Shown piece after piece: positions 34,045-41,676 of a DNA stretch of 43,322 nucleotides. The position numbers and the translations under genes were made by a program. Position 1 is the stretch's first letter. The number at the start of each line of letters is the position of its first letter. The notes below the pieces were generated by a model. It had not been told where the DNA came from. It worked only from the letters and a program-made list of their open reading frames with translations, and searched no databases. Source of the stretch: Verrucomicrobiota bacterium (lineage in GTDB: Bacteria > Verrucomicrobiota > Verrucomicrobiia > Opitutales > Opitutaceae); assembly GCA_016721945.1 (NCBI GenBank), contig JADKHC010000026.1, positions 1-43,322 of the forward strand, written 5' to 3'.

Positions 34045-35378
34045 TTGCCTCCCCTTCCTCCAAGATCCACTGGCCGCAATGGCCGGTGGTTGACCACACG
34101 ACGATCCGCGCAGTTCAGGACGTATTAACCAGCGGGCGATGGGCCATCTCAGGGCACCACCTCGGACGTGAAAGTTGCGAAGAGACGTTTGCACGTCGGT
34201 ACGCCGCCTACAATAACGTGGCGCACTGCGTGACGCTCGACCACGGCACCTCTGCCCTGATAGCCGGTTTGGAAGCTTTGGATGTCGGCTTTGGTGATGA
34301 AGTGATCGTCCCAGGGTTTACCTGGGTGGCTCCTGCCATCGCTGTTTTGTCGGTCAATGCCGTTCCGGTGATCGTCGACGTCGAAGCGGACACCTTTTGC
34401 CTTGATCCAGTGAAAGTGGCGGCCGCTATCACACCGCGCACAAAGGCCATCATTCCCATTCATCTCTATGGCTGCATGGCTGACATGGATCAGATTCTGG
34501 CGCTGGCCTCGAGTCATCGTATTGCTGTTTTGGAGGATGCTGCGCATAGCCACGGTTCGGAGTGGCGTGGCCGCAAAGCGGGGACGCTGGGCGACATCGG
34601 CGCCTTTTCATTCCAACAAGGCAAAGTGTTGACGTGCGGCGAGGGTGGAGCGGCTATCACTAACCATCCCACCTATGCCAAACGGATCGAGAACTCCGCA
34701 TGGAACGCCCGGCGTCGCCTCGACTGGCGCACCACGCCGGTTGGCGCGATGCAATTGGTCGAAGGGGAAAAACGCTTTGGTACGAATCGTTGCCTGTCTG
34801 AGATCCAGGCCGGCCTGCTCGTCGACCAATTGGATCGTCTCGATGCACAAAACCGCCAGCGCGAAGCCGCTGCACGTTGGCTCGACGAACAATTGATTGA
34901 GATGCCTGGCGTCCTCATCATGCGGCGTCGACCTGAGGTTACTCGCCAGACATATTATGGCTACGTGATTCGGATCGACCCTCAGGTTTTTGGCTCAACT
35001 GCAGCCGAGGTTATCGCTGGTCTTCAAGCTGCTTTGGACATGACGGAGTGCCTTGTGCATGCGCCCTACAAGCCCCTGCACCGCAATCCACTCTACGCCC
35101 ATCATCCCGCCCGCCACGCTTTACCAGGAGGTTATTTGCAAATCATCGATTCATCCTCGCTTTGTCTTCCGGGGTGCGACCGTGCCTACGAGCAGGGCAT
35201 CGTGTTTCACCATTCGGTTTTGCTGGCCGACCAAAGTCTTCTGGCCCGCGTCGTTGCCACCATAGAAGCGATTCGCAAGAAAACTGTACAAGGACGAACT
35301 TGCCCTAGGGAGCGTATCCAGCCGGAAAATCAAGTACGAGCCCACGGCCAAGTAAGTGAAGCAGCCAATTGTTTGTGA
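34041..35378 (+). CDS. Glutamine:2-deoxy-scyllo-inosose aminotransferase (BtrS-like, DegT family)
   Basis: A 445-residue PLP enzyme of the DegT/DnrJ/EryC1 family. In butirosin and neomycin synthesis BtrS-type enzymes convert 2-deoxy-scyllo-inosose to 2-deoxy-scyllo-inosamine with glutamine as amino donor. BtrS-like blocks recalled from memory: GRWAISGHHLGRESCEE, GDEVIVPGFTWVAPAIAVLS, VNAVPVIVDVEADTFCLDP, AIIPIHLYGCMADMDQI, and FQQGKVLTCGEGG with PLP Lys195. The C-terminal 30 residues (after about 412) extend beyond BtrS and look non-homologous. Start ATG 34041 overlaps the cyclase stop. The pair cyclase plus aminotransferase is the strongest sign of an aminocyclitol product. It could also accept a second keto-inositol, as BtrS does, if an oxidase exists elsewhere. 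Confidence 0.9.
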   Translation: MIASPSSKIHWPQWPVVDHTTIRAVQDVLTSGRWAISGHHLGRESCEETFARRYAAYNNVAHCVTLDHGTSALIAGLEALDVGFGDEVIVPGFTWVAPAIAVLSVNAVPVIVDVEADTFCLDPVKVAAAITPRTKAIIPIHLYGCMADMDQILALASSHRIAVLEDAAHSHGSEWRGRKAGTLGDIGAFSFQQGKVLTCGEGGAAITNHPTYAKRIENSAWNARRRLDWRTTPVGAMQLVEGEKRFGTNRCLSEIQAGLLVDQLDRLDAQNRQREAAARWLDEQLIEMPGVLIMRRRPEVTRQTYYGYVIRIDPQVFGSTAAEVIAGLQAALDMTECLVHAPYKPLHRNPLYAHHPARHALPGGYLQIIDSSSLCLPGCDRAYEQGIVFHHSVLLADQSLLARVVATIEAIRKKTVQGRTCPRERIQPENQVRAHGQVSEAANCL

Positions 35379-35480
35379 TCCAAAGAATCAGCTCATAAAG
35401 CGCACGCTTTTTGTAGTAGCCCCATTGCCCTTCCATGTTGCCTCTGGGCGAGCCTAAGCAAGCCCTCGCAGCCTTCGACC

Positions 35481-36629
35481 ATGCCTTCCCTCGTACCTCA
35501 CCGGATACTCATGACCACCGATACTATTGGTGGGGTTTGGACCTATGCCATCGAACTGTGTCGCGGCCTTCAAGACCACGGGATTGAGGTAATTCTTGCC
35601 ACCATGGGCCGCCCGCTGCTCCCAGCCCAGTGGGAACAAGTACGAGGCATCCCCACGCTTACCATTCAGGAGAGTTCCTACGCGCTCGAATGGATGGACA
35701 ATGCATGGGCTGATGTCGACCAAGCCGGTCAATGGCTGCTCGAACTGGAAGCCAAATTTCAGCCCGACCTCATCCACCTCAACGCTTATGTCCATGGAGC
35801 CTTGCTGTGGAAAGCTCCTGTGCTGGTCGTTGGCCATCTCTGCGTGCTGTCTTGGTGTCGCGCTGTGAAAGGCGGCGAAGCGCCCATGCGTTGGAACACG
35901 TATCGCCGACGCGCCAAACTAGGTGTGCAGGCCGCCGATGCAGTTGTTGCGCCCACTGGCTGGATGCTCTTCCAGCTGGAACGCGACTACGGCGCTCTGC
36001 CCCGTCCCTGCGTGATCAGCAATAGTCGACATGTGCCGCAGGGCCCCGACCTTACTCGCGAACCATGGATCATCACTATATGCCGCCTGTGGGACGAAGC
36101 TAAAAACGCCGCCGTCCTTGCTGCTGCAGCGGCGCACCTAACCTGGCCAGTGAAACTCGTGGGCGACGCCCGCGCCCCTGATGGTATCGTGGCTCACTGG
36201 CCCAATGTGGAGTTTCTCGGCTTCCAATCGCCCGACGCTGTGATCGACCTCTGCCGCCGTGCTTCGATCTTTGCCCTGCCTGCCCGGTACGAACCTTTTG
36301 GCCTTGCTCCTCTGGAAGCAGCGCAGGCTGGCTGTGCGCTCGTGCTAGGCGATATTCCAAGCCTCCGAGAAATCTGGAGCGACGCAGCCCTCTACGTGCC
36401 GCCCAACGATCAAACCGCCCTCGCAGCTGCGCTACAAAGCCTCATCGCTGATCCATCACGGCGCGAACACTATGCCGCTGCTGCCCGCCAACGCGCGCGA
36501 CTCTATACGCCAGAGAAAACGACCCACGGTTACCTAGAAGTGTATAGTGAGCTGCTTGAAAATCGCGAGGAGCTCAAAACCGATTTGCCATCCATCACTT
36601 CAGATCAACAACACCCCGCCACGCACTAG
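35481..36629 (+). CDS. GT4-family glycosyltransferase
   Basis: A 382-residue GT-B fold glycosyltransferase. The N-terminal acceptor half starts RILMTTDTIGGVWTYAIEL with the glycine-rich loop. The C-terminal donor half carries TICRLWDEAKNAAVL and the E-x7-E motif in YEPFGLAPLEAAQAG. It likely transfers a nucleotide-activated sugar to the aminocyclitol or aryl product; donor and acceptor cannot be read. In butirosin-type pathways a GT4 enzyme (BtrM) glycosylates the cyclitol, but this protein was not seen to be close to it. It follows the aminotransferase after about 100 bases, so it may be in the same transcript. GC content is similar to the operon. Confidence 0.88.
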   Translation: MPSLVPHRILMTTDTIGGVWTYAIELCRGLQDHGIEVILATMGRPLLPAQWEQVRGIPTLTIQESSYALEWMDNAWADVDQAGQWLLELEAKFQPDLIHLNAYVHGALLWKAPVLVVGHLCVLSWCRAVKGGEAPMRWNTYRRRAKLGVQAADAVVAPTGWMLFQLERDYGALPRPCVISNSRHVPQGPDLTREPWIITICRLWDEAKNAAVLAAAAAHLTWPVKLVGDARAPDGIVAHWPNVEFLGFQSPDAVIDLCRRASIFALPARYEPFGLAPLEAAQAGCALVLGDIPSLREIWSDAALYVPPNDQTALAAALQSLIADPSRREHYAAAARQRARLYTPEKTTHGYLEVYSELLENREELKTDLPSITSDQQHPATH

Positions 36630-36680
36630 AGTTCAAATTCTCCTTAGATTCTTTGGGTTATCATAAAAGGGGACCGCGTT

Positions 36681-38066
36681 TTGCATGTTAATATGAAGAT
36701 ACTATTTAAGGTTTATCCTCAAAAAAGCCACTTGAACCCGACATTCCCCCTCGCACGTTCCCTATGCGAACTTGGGCACGAGGTTGTATATGCAGGGGTC
36801 GAGCAACTTCGGAATCATGTCGAAGCACAAGGGTATGCCTACTTCGTGCAAGCGGTGGATGTGTATCCGATGTTCGAGCACGTGATGGATAATTCCAAGG
36901 CGGGTTTCTGGATGCACCTCGCGCAGACAGTGAAAAATCGCATAAGACCAAAACCCGAAAGTAATCGAATGCAATTTGCCCGTGGCGCTTCGTTTAATAT
37001 ACTGCTCCGGGCGACAAAACCAGATATTATTATTGTCGATAATCCTTATGCTCAATTTTCGTTGGCACTCCACAAAACTGGCATTCCTTTTGGTATAATC
37101 CAGTGTGTCGTAAATCTTGATCGTCGACCGGGTTGCCCTCCTCTAGATTCAACCTACGTCCCGACGCAAAGTCGGATAAGCCAATGGATATGTGCACTCC
37201 TTTGGCATCGCTATTTTCTCAAGCGATTTATCCTTAATGCCGTTGGGGAGCAGCAGCCTCCTGCCGAAAAAACGGCGCGACGGCTTGCACGTAATGCAGG
37301 GATTGATCCCTCTGCAGTTGGTGCTGATCGCTATTCCAACATGGCCTTAAAAGATGTCCCGGAATTTATTACGTCTCCGCAAGCATTTGACTTTCCAAGC
37401 AGTCTTTCGAGAAATCAAATTTACATCGGACCATCGGTTTATATAGACCGAGTTGAGTCCTCTTGCGATCAACATTTTAAGGATCGTTTTGAGCAGATGA
37501 TCGCGGCCCGCGAGCTCAGTGGAACACCGCTTGTATATTGCAGTTTGGGAACCGCAAGTTGGCGGTATAAAGGAGTGACGAAGTTTTTGCAGCGAGTACT
37601 GGAAGCTGCGGAAAAAATGCATTGGAACCTGATTCTTGCCGTTGGCAACGAATCTGCCTTTTCGCAGTATGGTGGCTCAAGTGAAAGCATCGCGGTGTTC
37701 AAAGTGGTGCCGCAACTGCAGGTGCTGAAATATGCCGACTTGATGATAACCCATGGAGGTATGAACTCGATTACCGAGTGTATCCTCTCGGGCGTCCCCA
37801 TGCTTGTTTATCCTGGGGCAAGTGAGTTTGACCAAGCTGGAAACGCAGCGCGTGTTGTATATCATGGTCTTGGGCTTCAAGGGGTGCTGGCCCGTGAATC
37901 GACTCGGGGGATTATACGAAACGCATCGAAAATCTTGTCGGATTCTCAGTACCGAAAGCGTGTTCGTGCCATGTCACAAAAGATAAAATCCAGTCAGGGG
38001 TGGGTTTCGGGGGCAGCGATTTTGCTCCGAACCTTCAATGCCAAAGAGGTTATTCCGGTTTCCTAG
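36681..38066 (+). CDS. UGT/MGT-like glycosyltransferase (GT1)
   Basis: A 461-residue GT1-type enzyme. The N-terminal MKILFKVYPQKSHLNPTFPL carries the usual G/S-H-xx-P acceptor motif (SHLNPTFPLARSL). The donor-side signature is THGGMNSITECILSGVPML (His358 region), followed by EFDQAGNAARVVYHGLG. Such enzymes glycosylate small aglycones (macrolides, polyketides, sterols). The start is TTG at 36681 with AAGGGGA 7 bases upstream; ATG 36693 is the alternative. The gene is visibly more AT-rich than its neighbours, which suggests separate acquisition. It is the last gene of the cluster. Confidence 0.85.
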   Translation: MHVNMKILFKVYPQKSHLNPTFPLARSLCELGHEVVYAGVEQLRNHVEAQGYAYFVQAVDVYPMFEHVMDNSKAGFWMHLAQTVKNRIRPKPESNRMQFARGASFNILLRATKPDIIIVDNPYAQFSLALHKTGIPFGIIQCVVNLDRRPGCPPLDSTYVPTQSRISQWICALLWHRYFLKRFILNAVGEQQPPAEKTARRLARNAGIDPSAVGADRYSNMALKDVPEFITSPQAFDFPSSLSRNQIYIGPSVYIDRVESSCDQHFKDRFEQMIAARELSGTPLVYCSLGTASWRYKGVTKFLQRVLEAAEKMHWNLILAVGNESAFSQYGGSSESIAVFKVVPQLQVLKYADLMITHGGMNSITECILSGVPMLVYPGASEFDQAGNAARVVYHGLGLQGVLARESTRGIIRNASKILSDSQYRKRVRAMSQKIKSSQGWVSGAAILLRTFNAKEVIPVS

Positions 38067-38156
38067 GGGGGCATGATGTAAGGGGTAAATCAGGCAAGAG
38101 GCGGCGTTCGTCATATTAGAATAGGTGCAACCAGTTGCGGCGCTTCAACTCTGGGT

Positions 38157-38178
38157 GGGCTAAGACCCCATAATTATT
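38157..38178 (+). promoter_or_regulatory. Shared GACCCCATA motif, site 1
   Basis: GGGCTAAGACCCCATAATTA lies about 30 bases upstream of the 59-residue ORF and response regulator. The same GACCCCATA/ACCCCATA core recurs at 39491 and 39872 before two other units of this region. Probably a promoter or operator element; the factor is unknown. Confidence 0.45.
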
Positions 38179-38205
38179 TCCAAAAACTAGGCGTACAATC
38201 GCGCA

Positions 38206-38385
38206 ATGAACAATTCGCCGATCATAACACGCACCATCCTTGAGCCAGCACCACGCTCAAGCGCCGGAATCTCCGACATCGGCTGGGCCCATGCTTCGGA
38301 TTTCGTCGAGGCATCGGATGAAATCATCTGGTCCGAAAATAACAACGAGCTCATCAGCCTTTTGGCAAAGGCGCGTGCGCTATGA
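38206..38385 (+). CDS. Small hypothetical protein (59 aa)
   Basis: A 59-codon ORF, ATG 38206 to TGA 38383-38385, not recognised. It has no signal peptide or transmembrane helix. The C-terminal part (SDEIIWSENNNELISLLAKA) looks like an amphipathic helix. Its TGA overlaps an ATG (38382) in frame with the response regulator, which suggests that the two are translated together. The motif at 38157 lies just upstream. It could be a small partner of the regulator; otherwise it may be a chance ORF. Confidence 0.45.
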   Translation: MNNSPIITRTILEPAPRSSAGISDIGWAHASDFVEASDEIIWSENNNELISLLAKARAL

Positions 38386-38480
38386 AGACCTGTAACCCGT
38401 ATTCGTTTTCTGGATTCAGTGCCGTATCTGGAGCAATTATATCCACAGCCATTAGCCATAAAAAGACACCAACGGGCTCG

Positions 38481-38897
38481 ATGAACATCCTCGTCGTTGA
38501 TGACGTGGAGAGTATCCGTGATGTCGTCGTGGCGATTTTGAAGCATGCTGGATTTCGTGTTTCGGTTGCGCAGGACGGTGAGATGGCTTGGGACGCGTTG
38601 TGTGCTGACCAGTTTGATTTGATGATCACCGATCACGATATGCCACGGCTCACAGGGGTGGATCTGCTTCGGCGCGTTAGGGCCTCATCGCTTGATTTAC
38701 CCGTTATCCTGATGTCAGGGAGTATTCCGTATGAAGAAACGGATCTTGCCGAACTACTCCGTCCCGGTATGGCCATGGGAAAACCTTTTTCGTTTGCTGA
38801 GCTTCTGGGAAATGTGCGCAACGTCTTATCTGACCGCGCACACGCAGAGCCTAGTAGCGAGGAACTGGTGCTTCAGGGGGGCTTAAGCGAATTATAG
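38481..38897 (+). CDS. Single-domain response regulator
   Basis: A 138-residue receiver domain, start chosen at MNILVVDDVES (38481). The phospho-acceptor is Asp51 in LMITDHDMPRLTG; the acidic pair is D7-D8 and the conserved Lys is in MGKPFSFAEL. There is no output domain, so it probably relays phosphate or acts on a protein partner. The frame is open back to ATG 38382, which overlaps the preceding small ORF and has AAAGG 9 bases upstream; that would add 33 residues of no known domain. Together with the Kai/sensor kinase genes it may form a signalling set. Confidence 0.85.
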   Translation: MNILVVDDVESIRDVVVAILKHAGFRVSVAQDGEMAWDALCADQFDLMITDHDMPRLTGVDLLRRVRASSLDLPVILMSGSIPYEETDLAELLRPGMAMGKPFSFAELLGNVRNVLSDRAHAEPSSEELVLQGGLSEL

Positions 38898-38962
38898 TTT
38901 ATCGCGCAGAAAATTACGGGCTGAGGCAATTGCCTCTCAACGTTAAGCAACCATACAGCCCG

Positions 38963-39465
38963 ATGAGAACCGAACATGATTCAATGGGGGAAATGGCGGT
39001 TCCGGCTGACTCGCTTTATGGCGCTTCTACGCAACGGGCCGTGCTGAACTTTCGATCAGCGGGCATGCGATGCCTGATGCGTTTATCCGTGGACTTGGTG
39101 TCGTGAAATACGCCTGCGCAGTCGCCAATGCCGAACAAGAACTTATCGACTCAAGTAAAAGCCAGGTGATCCAGCAGGTTGCGCAGGAGATCATCGATGG
39201 TGGGCTGCGCGAATATTTCCCCGTCGATGTTTTCCAGACAGGATCCGGAACCTCGACGAATACGAACATCAACGAGGTGATCGCCAACCGCGCCAGCCTG
39301 CTGGCTGGGCAGTAATCCATATATCGGATACGATCAGGCAGCCGTGGTGGCGAAAGAAGCTTTTGCCACCGGACGGACTTTGCGGGAGGTGGTACAGGAA
39401 GGGAGTTGTTAGGTGTTGCCATGCTGGATCGCGCGCTTGATCCGCTGTGTATGCCTAAGCCGTAG
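38963..39465 (+). pseudogene. Remnant of class II fumarase gene (fumC)
   Basis: Broken fumarate hydratase. The start MRTEHDSMGEMAVPADSLYG and STQRAVLNF is clear FumC. A one-base deletion near 39050 shifts the frame; the next frame continues MPDAFIRGLGVVKYACAVANAE to TGSGTSTNTNINEVIANRA. A large internal deletion then joins at about 39314 to the C-terminal segment NPYIGYDQAAVVAKEAFATG and AMLDRALDPLCMPKP. Roughly 300 of the usual 460 residues are missing, including the active-site SS loop, so it is non-functional. A functional fumarase must be encoded elsewhere if the cycle runs. Confidence 0.85.
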
Positions 39466-39490
39466 GACAGGTGGGCTTGCAGCTTTTGTC

Positions 39491-39512
39491 GGGTTAGACC
39501 CCATACGGATTC
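39491..39512 (+). promoter_or_regulatory. Shared GACCCCATA motif, site 2
   Basis: GGGTTAGACCCCATACGGAT lies about 55 bases upstream of the small membrane protein gene (39562). The core is identical to site 1 over nine bases and shares the CCCCATACG extension with site 3. Confidence 0.5.
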
Positions 39513-39561
39513 TTTTATATCCGGAGTACTATAGGTCCTCACAAATCAACCAAGGATTCCT

Positions 39562-39759
39562 ATGCCTCTTGTCTCTGTCGTACTAACTTTAATCGTCGTT
39601 GGCGTGCTGCTCTGGCTCATCAACACCTACATCCCGATGGCCGCATCGATCAAACAGATCCTCAATATCGTTGTGGTGGTTGCTGTGGTTATATGGCTCC
39701 TCTACGGCTTCGGCGTTCTGGGCCATTCAGGTGAGATCCGACTCCCCGAAGTCAGGTAA
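39562..39759 (+). CDS. Small two-helix membrane protein, Thivi_2564-like
   Basis: A 65-residue hydrophobic protein with two predicted transmembrane helices: about 4-20 (VSVVLTLIVVGVLLWLI) and about 33-50 (ILNIVVVVAVVIWLLYGF). The pattern LLWLINTYIPM between the helices matches what I recall as the Thivi_2564 family of small membrane proteins; no function is known. Start ATG 39562 follows AAGGA at a short distance. Preceded by motif site 2. Confidence 0.75.
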   Translation: MPLVSVVLTLIVVGVLLWLINTYIPMAASIKQILNIVVVVAVVIWLLYGFGVLGHSGEIRLPEVR

Positions 39760-39871
39760 CTCCGCCCTATATGGCTACGTCCAAGCCCGGCTGTCGAATC
39801 ATGCACGAAGGCGGTTCTATGCGGTGGCCGCCATGGGCCTGTGCCTAGGCGCATTCAAGCGCGTGGTCGGT

Positions 39872-39893
39872 AGGTGAACACCCCATACGATTG
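39872..39893 (+). promoter_or_regulatory. Shared ACCCCATACG motif, site 3
   Basis: AGGTGAACACCCCATACGAT lies upstream of kaiC. It shares ACCCCATACG with site 2. CCCCATACGATTGGGG also forms a short inverted repeat (CCCCA...TGGGG). If it is a promoter element, kaiC must start at 39901 or 39919 rather than at GTG 39874. Confidence 0.45.
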
Positions 39894-39900
39894 GGGTCGT

Positions 39901-41676
39901 ATGAAAAGATACTTTCAAATGAAAACCAAAGGCGCCAAATCCAGCTCCCCGGCGACTCGTTTGCCGAAATGTCCCACCGGCATTCAAGGTCTCGATGAAA
40001 TCACCGGAGGCGGGTTGCCCCGCGGACGGCCTACGTTGGTTTGTGGTGGAGCCGGTTGTGGTAAGACCTTGTTGGCGGCGGAATTTCTCGTGCGTGGCGC
40101 GGTCCAATTCGATGAACCGGGCGTGTTAATGGCTTTTGAGGAAACGGAAAAAGAGTTGAAGGCTAATGTTGCGTCGCTGGGTTTTGACTTGGATGGCTTG
40201 GTTCGGCGAAAGAAGATCGTGATCGACTACGTTCACATCGAGCGCAGCGAGGTTCATGAAAGCGGCGAGTATGATCTGGAAGGGCTGTTCGTCCGCCTCG
40301 GTCACGCGATCGATTCGGTCGGAGCCAAGCGCGTCGTGCTCGACACGATGGAGGTGCTCTTCGCCAGTTTGCCCAACGAAGCCATTCTGCGCAGCGAGTT
40401 GCGCCGACTTTTCACCTGGCTCAAACTGAAGGGCGTGACCGCCGTCATCACCGCTGAGCGCGGGCGCGAATCGCTCACCCGCAACGGGCTCGAGGAATAT
40501 GTTTCCGACTGCGTCATCGTGCTCGATCACCGGGTCAACGACCAGATCGCCACGCGGCATCTGCGTGTGGTGAAATACCGTGGCGCGTTGCACGGCACCA
40601 ATGAGTTTCCTTTTCTCATCGGCGCGGAGGGCATCAGCGTTTTGCCGGTCACGTCGCTATCGCTCAACCACAAGGTTTCAGCCGAACGCATTGCTACCGG
40701 TATTCCTCGACTCGACGCGATGCTGGGCGGCAAGGGCTTTTTCCGGGGTAGCAGCATTTTGCTTACCGGTACACCGGGCACCGGCAAAACGATCATCGCC
40801 TCAAACTTTGCCCAGGCCGCGTGCCGGCGCGGGGAGCGGGTGCTCTTTTTCTCCTTCGAGGAGTCGCCCGACCAGATCATCCGCAACATGCATTCCATCG
40901 GGTTGCGCCTGGAGCCGCTGGTCAAACGCGGCCTGCTGAGGTTCCACTCGGCGCGGCCCTCGCTGTACGGCCTGGAGATGCACCTGGCGACGATGTTCAA
41001 GGAGATCGCCAGTTACAAACCCCACGTCGTCGTCATCGATCCCATTACCAGTTTGATGAACTCTGGCACCGATTCCGAAGGCAAGGGGATGGTGACTCGC
41101 CTGATTGATTTCCTGAAGGCTGGCCAGATAACCTCGCTCTTCACCAGTCTGACGCAGGGTGGACACGCGCTCCAGCAAAGTGAAACCGCCATGTCCTCGC
41201 TCATGGACGCGTGGGTGTTGTTGCAGGACTATGAGGGCAATGGGGAACGCAATCGCGTGCTCTACGTGCTCAAGGCGCGCGGCATGGCGCACTCTAACCA
41301 GATCCGCGAGTTCCTGATTTCGGATCGGGGCATCGATGTGGTGGATGCCTACATCGGCGCTAGTGGCGTTTTGACTGGTTCGGCTCGGGCGGCGCAGTAT
41401 TCCCTCGAAAAAGCTGCGGTGTTGGCCAGCCAGCAGGAAGCCGCGCAACTCCAGCGCGAAGTCGAGCGCAAGCGCGGGGCGCTCGAACGACAGATCGGCG
41501 ATCTGCGAGCCGATTATGAGAGCGAAGCCTTGGAATTGCGGCGTATTGCCGAACAAGTCGGTAAACGCACGTTTGTGCTGGGCACAGAGCGGGCTGCCTC
41601 CGGCCTCCTGCGTCAGGCGGATATCAAGGTCGCGGCTCGAACGCAGACCAAACCAAAACCAGTAAGGAATACCTAA
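39901..41676 (+). CDS. kaiC: KaiC-like double RecA-domain ATPase
   Basis: About 591 residues with two KaiC domains. Domain 1 has Walker A GGAGCGKTLL and the catalytic pair FEETEKEL; domain 2 has GTPGTGKTII and FEESPDQI. Cyanobacterial KaiC autophosphorylates Ser431/Thr432; the matching stretch here reads MSSLMDAWVLLQ, so two serines are available. The last 90 residues form a coiled coil (QQEAAQLQREVERKRGALER), an extension beyond KaiC. Outside cyanobacteria such KaiC proteins often sit with KaiB and histidine kinases and are linked to stress signalling. Start options are GTG 39874, ATG 39901 and ATG 39919; 39901 is a compromise. Its stop overlaps the kaiB ATG. The only intact member of its operon. 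Confidence 0.9.
   Translation: MKRYFQMKTKGAKSSSPATRLPKCPTGIQGLDEITGGGLPRGRPTLVCGGAGCGKTLLAAEFLVRGAVQFDEPGVLMAFEETEKELKANVASLGFDLDGLVRRKKIVIDYVHIERSEVHESGEYDLEGLFVRLGHAIDSVGAKRVVLDTMEVLFASLPNEAILRSELRRLFTWLKLKGVTAVITAERGRESLTRNGLEEYVSDCVIVLDHRVNDQIATRHLRVVKYRGALHGTNEFPFLIGAEGISVLPVTSLSLNHKVSAERIATGIPRLDAMLGGKGFFRGSSILLTGTPGTGKTIIASNFAQAACRRGERVLFFSFEESPDQIIRNMHSIGLRLEPLVKRGLLRFHSARPSLYGLEMHLATMFKEIASYKPHVVVIDPITSLMNSGTDSEGKGMVTRLIDFLKAGQITSLFTSLTQGGHALQQSETAMSSLMDAWVLLQDYEGNGERNRVLYVLKARGMAHSNQIREFLISDRGIDVVDAYIGASGVLTGSARAAQYSLEKAAVLASQQEAAQLQREVERKRGALERQIGDLRADYESEALELRRIAEQVGKRTFVLGTERAASGLLRQADIKVAARTQTKPKPVRNT

Larger units (their letters stand above)
19774..38066 (+). other. Biosynthetic gene cluster: aminocyclitol plus 3,4-dihydroxybenzoyl/ketosynthase genes, with exporters
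   Basis: Seventeen plus-strand genes in a row: adaptor, ABC ATPase, two FtsX permeases, MFS pump, ACP, ketosynthase, KS-like/adenylation fusion, second ACP, AsbF-like dehydratase, FabZ-like dehydratase, two Tyr-Asn-Cys proteins, 2-deoxy-scyllo-inosose synthase, aminotransferase and two glycosyltransferases. From the ketosynthase to the aminotransferase, start and stop codons overlap or are within 8 bases, so these genes are almost certainly one operon. The mix of aminoglycoside-type and petrobactin-type steps is the main novelty. The product is inferred, not known. Boundaries are set by the IS remnant region (left) and the regulatory/Kai region (right). Confidence 0.85.

Noticed and set aside
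34041..35378. 3-amino-5-hydroxybenzoate synthase or a sugar aminotransferase for O-antigen
   Set aside because: Same fold family, but the blocks RWAISG, VDVEADT and QQGKVLT are those of the BtrS group, and no other amino-shikimate gene is present.
18485..38200. Attachment-site duplication of the tRNA-Val 3' end
   Set aside because: No second copy of the GAGTCCAGTAGGGTCC segment was seen downstream within the window.
40801..41556. 251-residue minus-strand ORF opposite kaiC
   Set aside because: Antisense shadow; kaiC motifs are complete on the plus strand.
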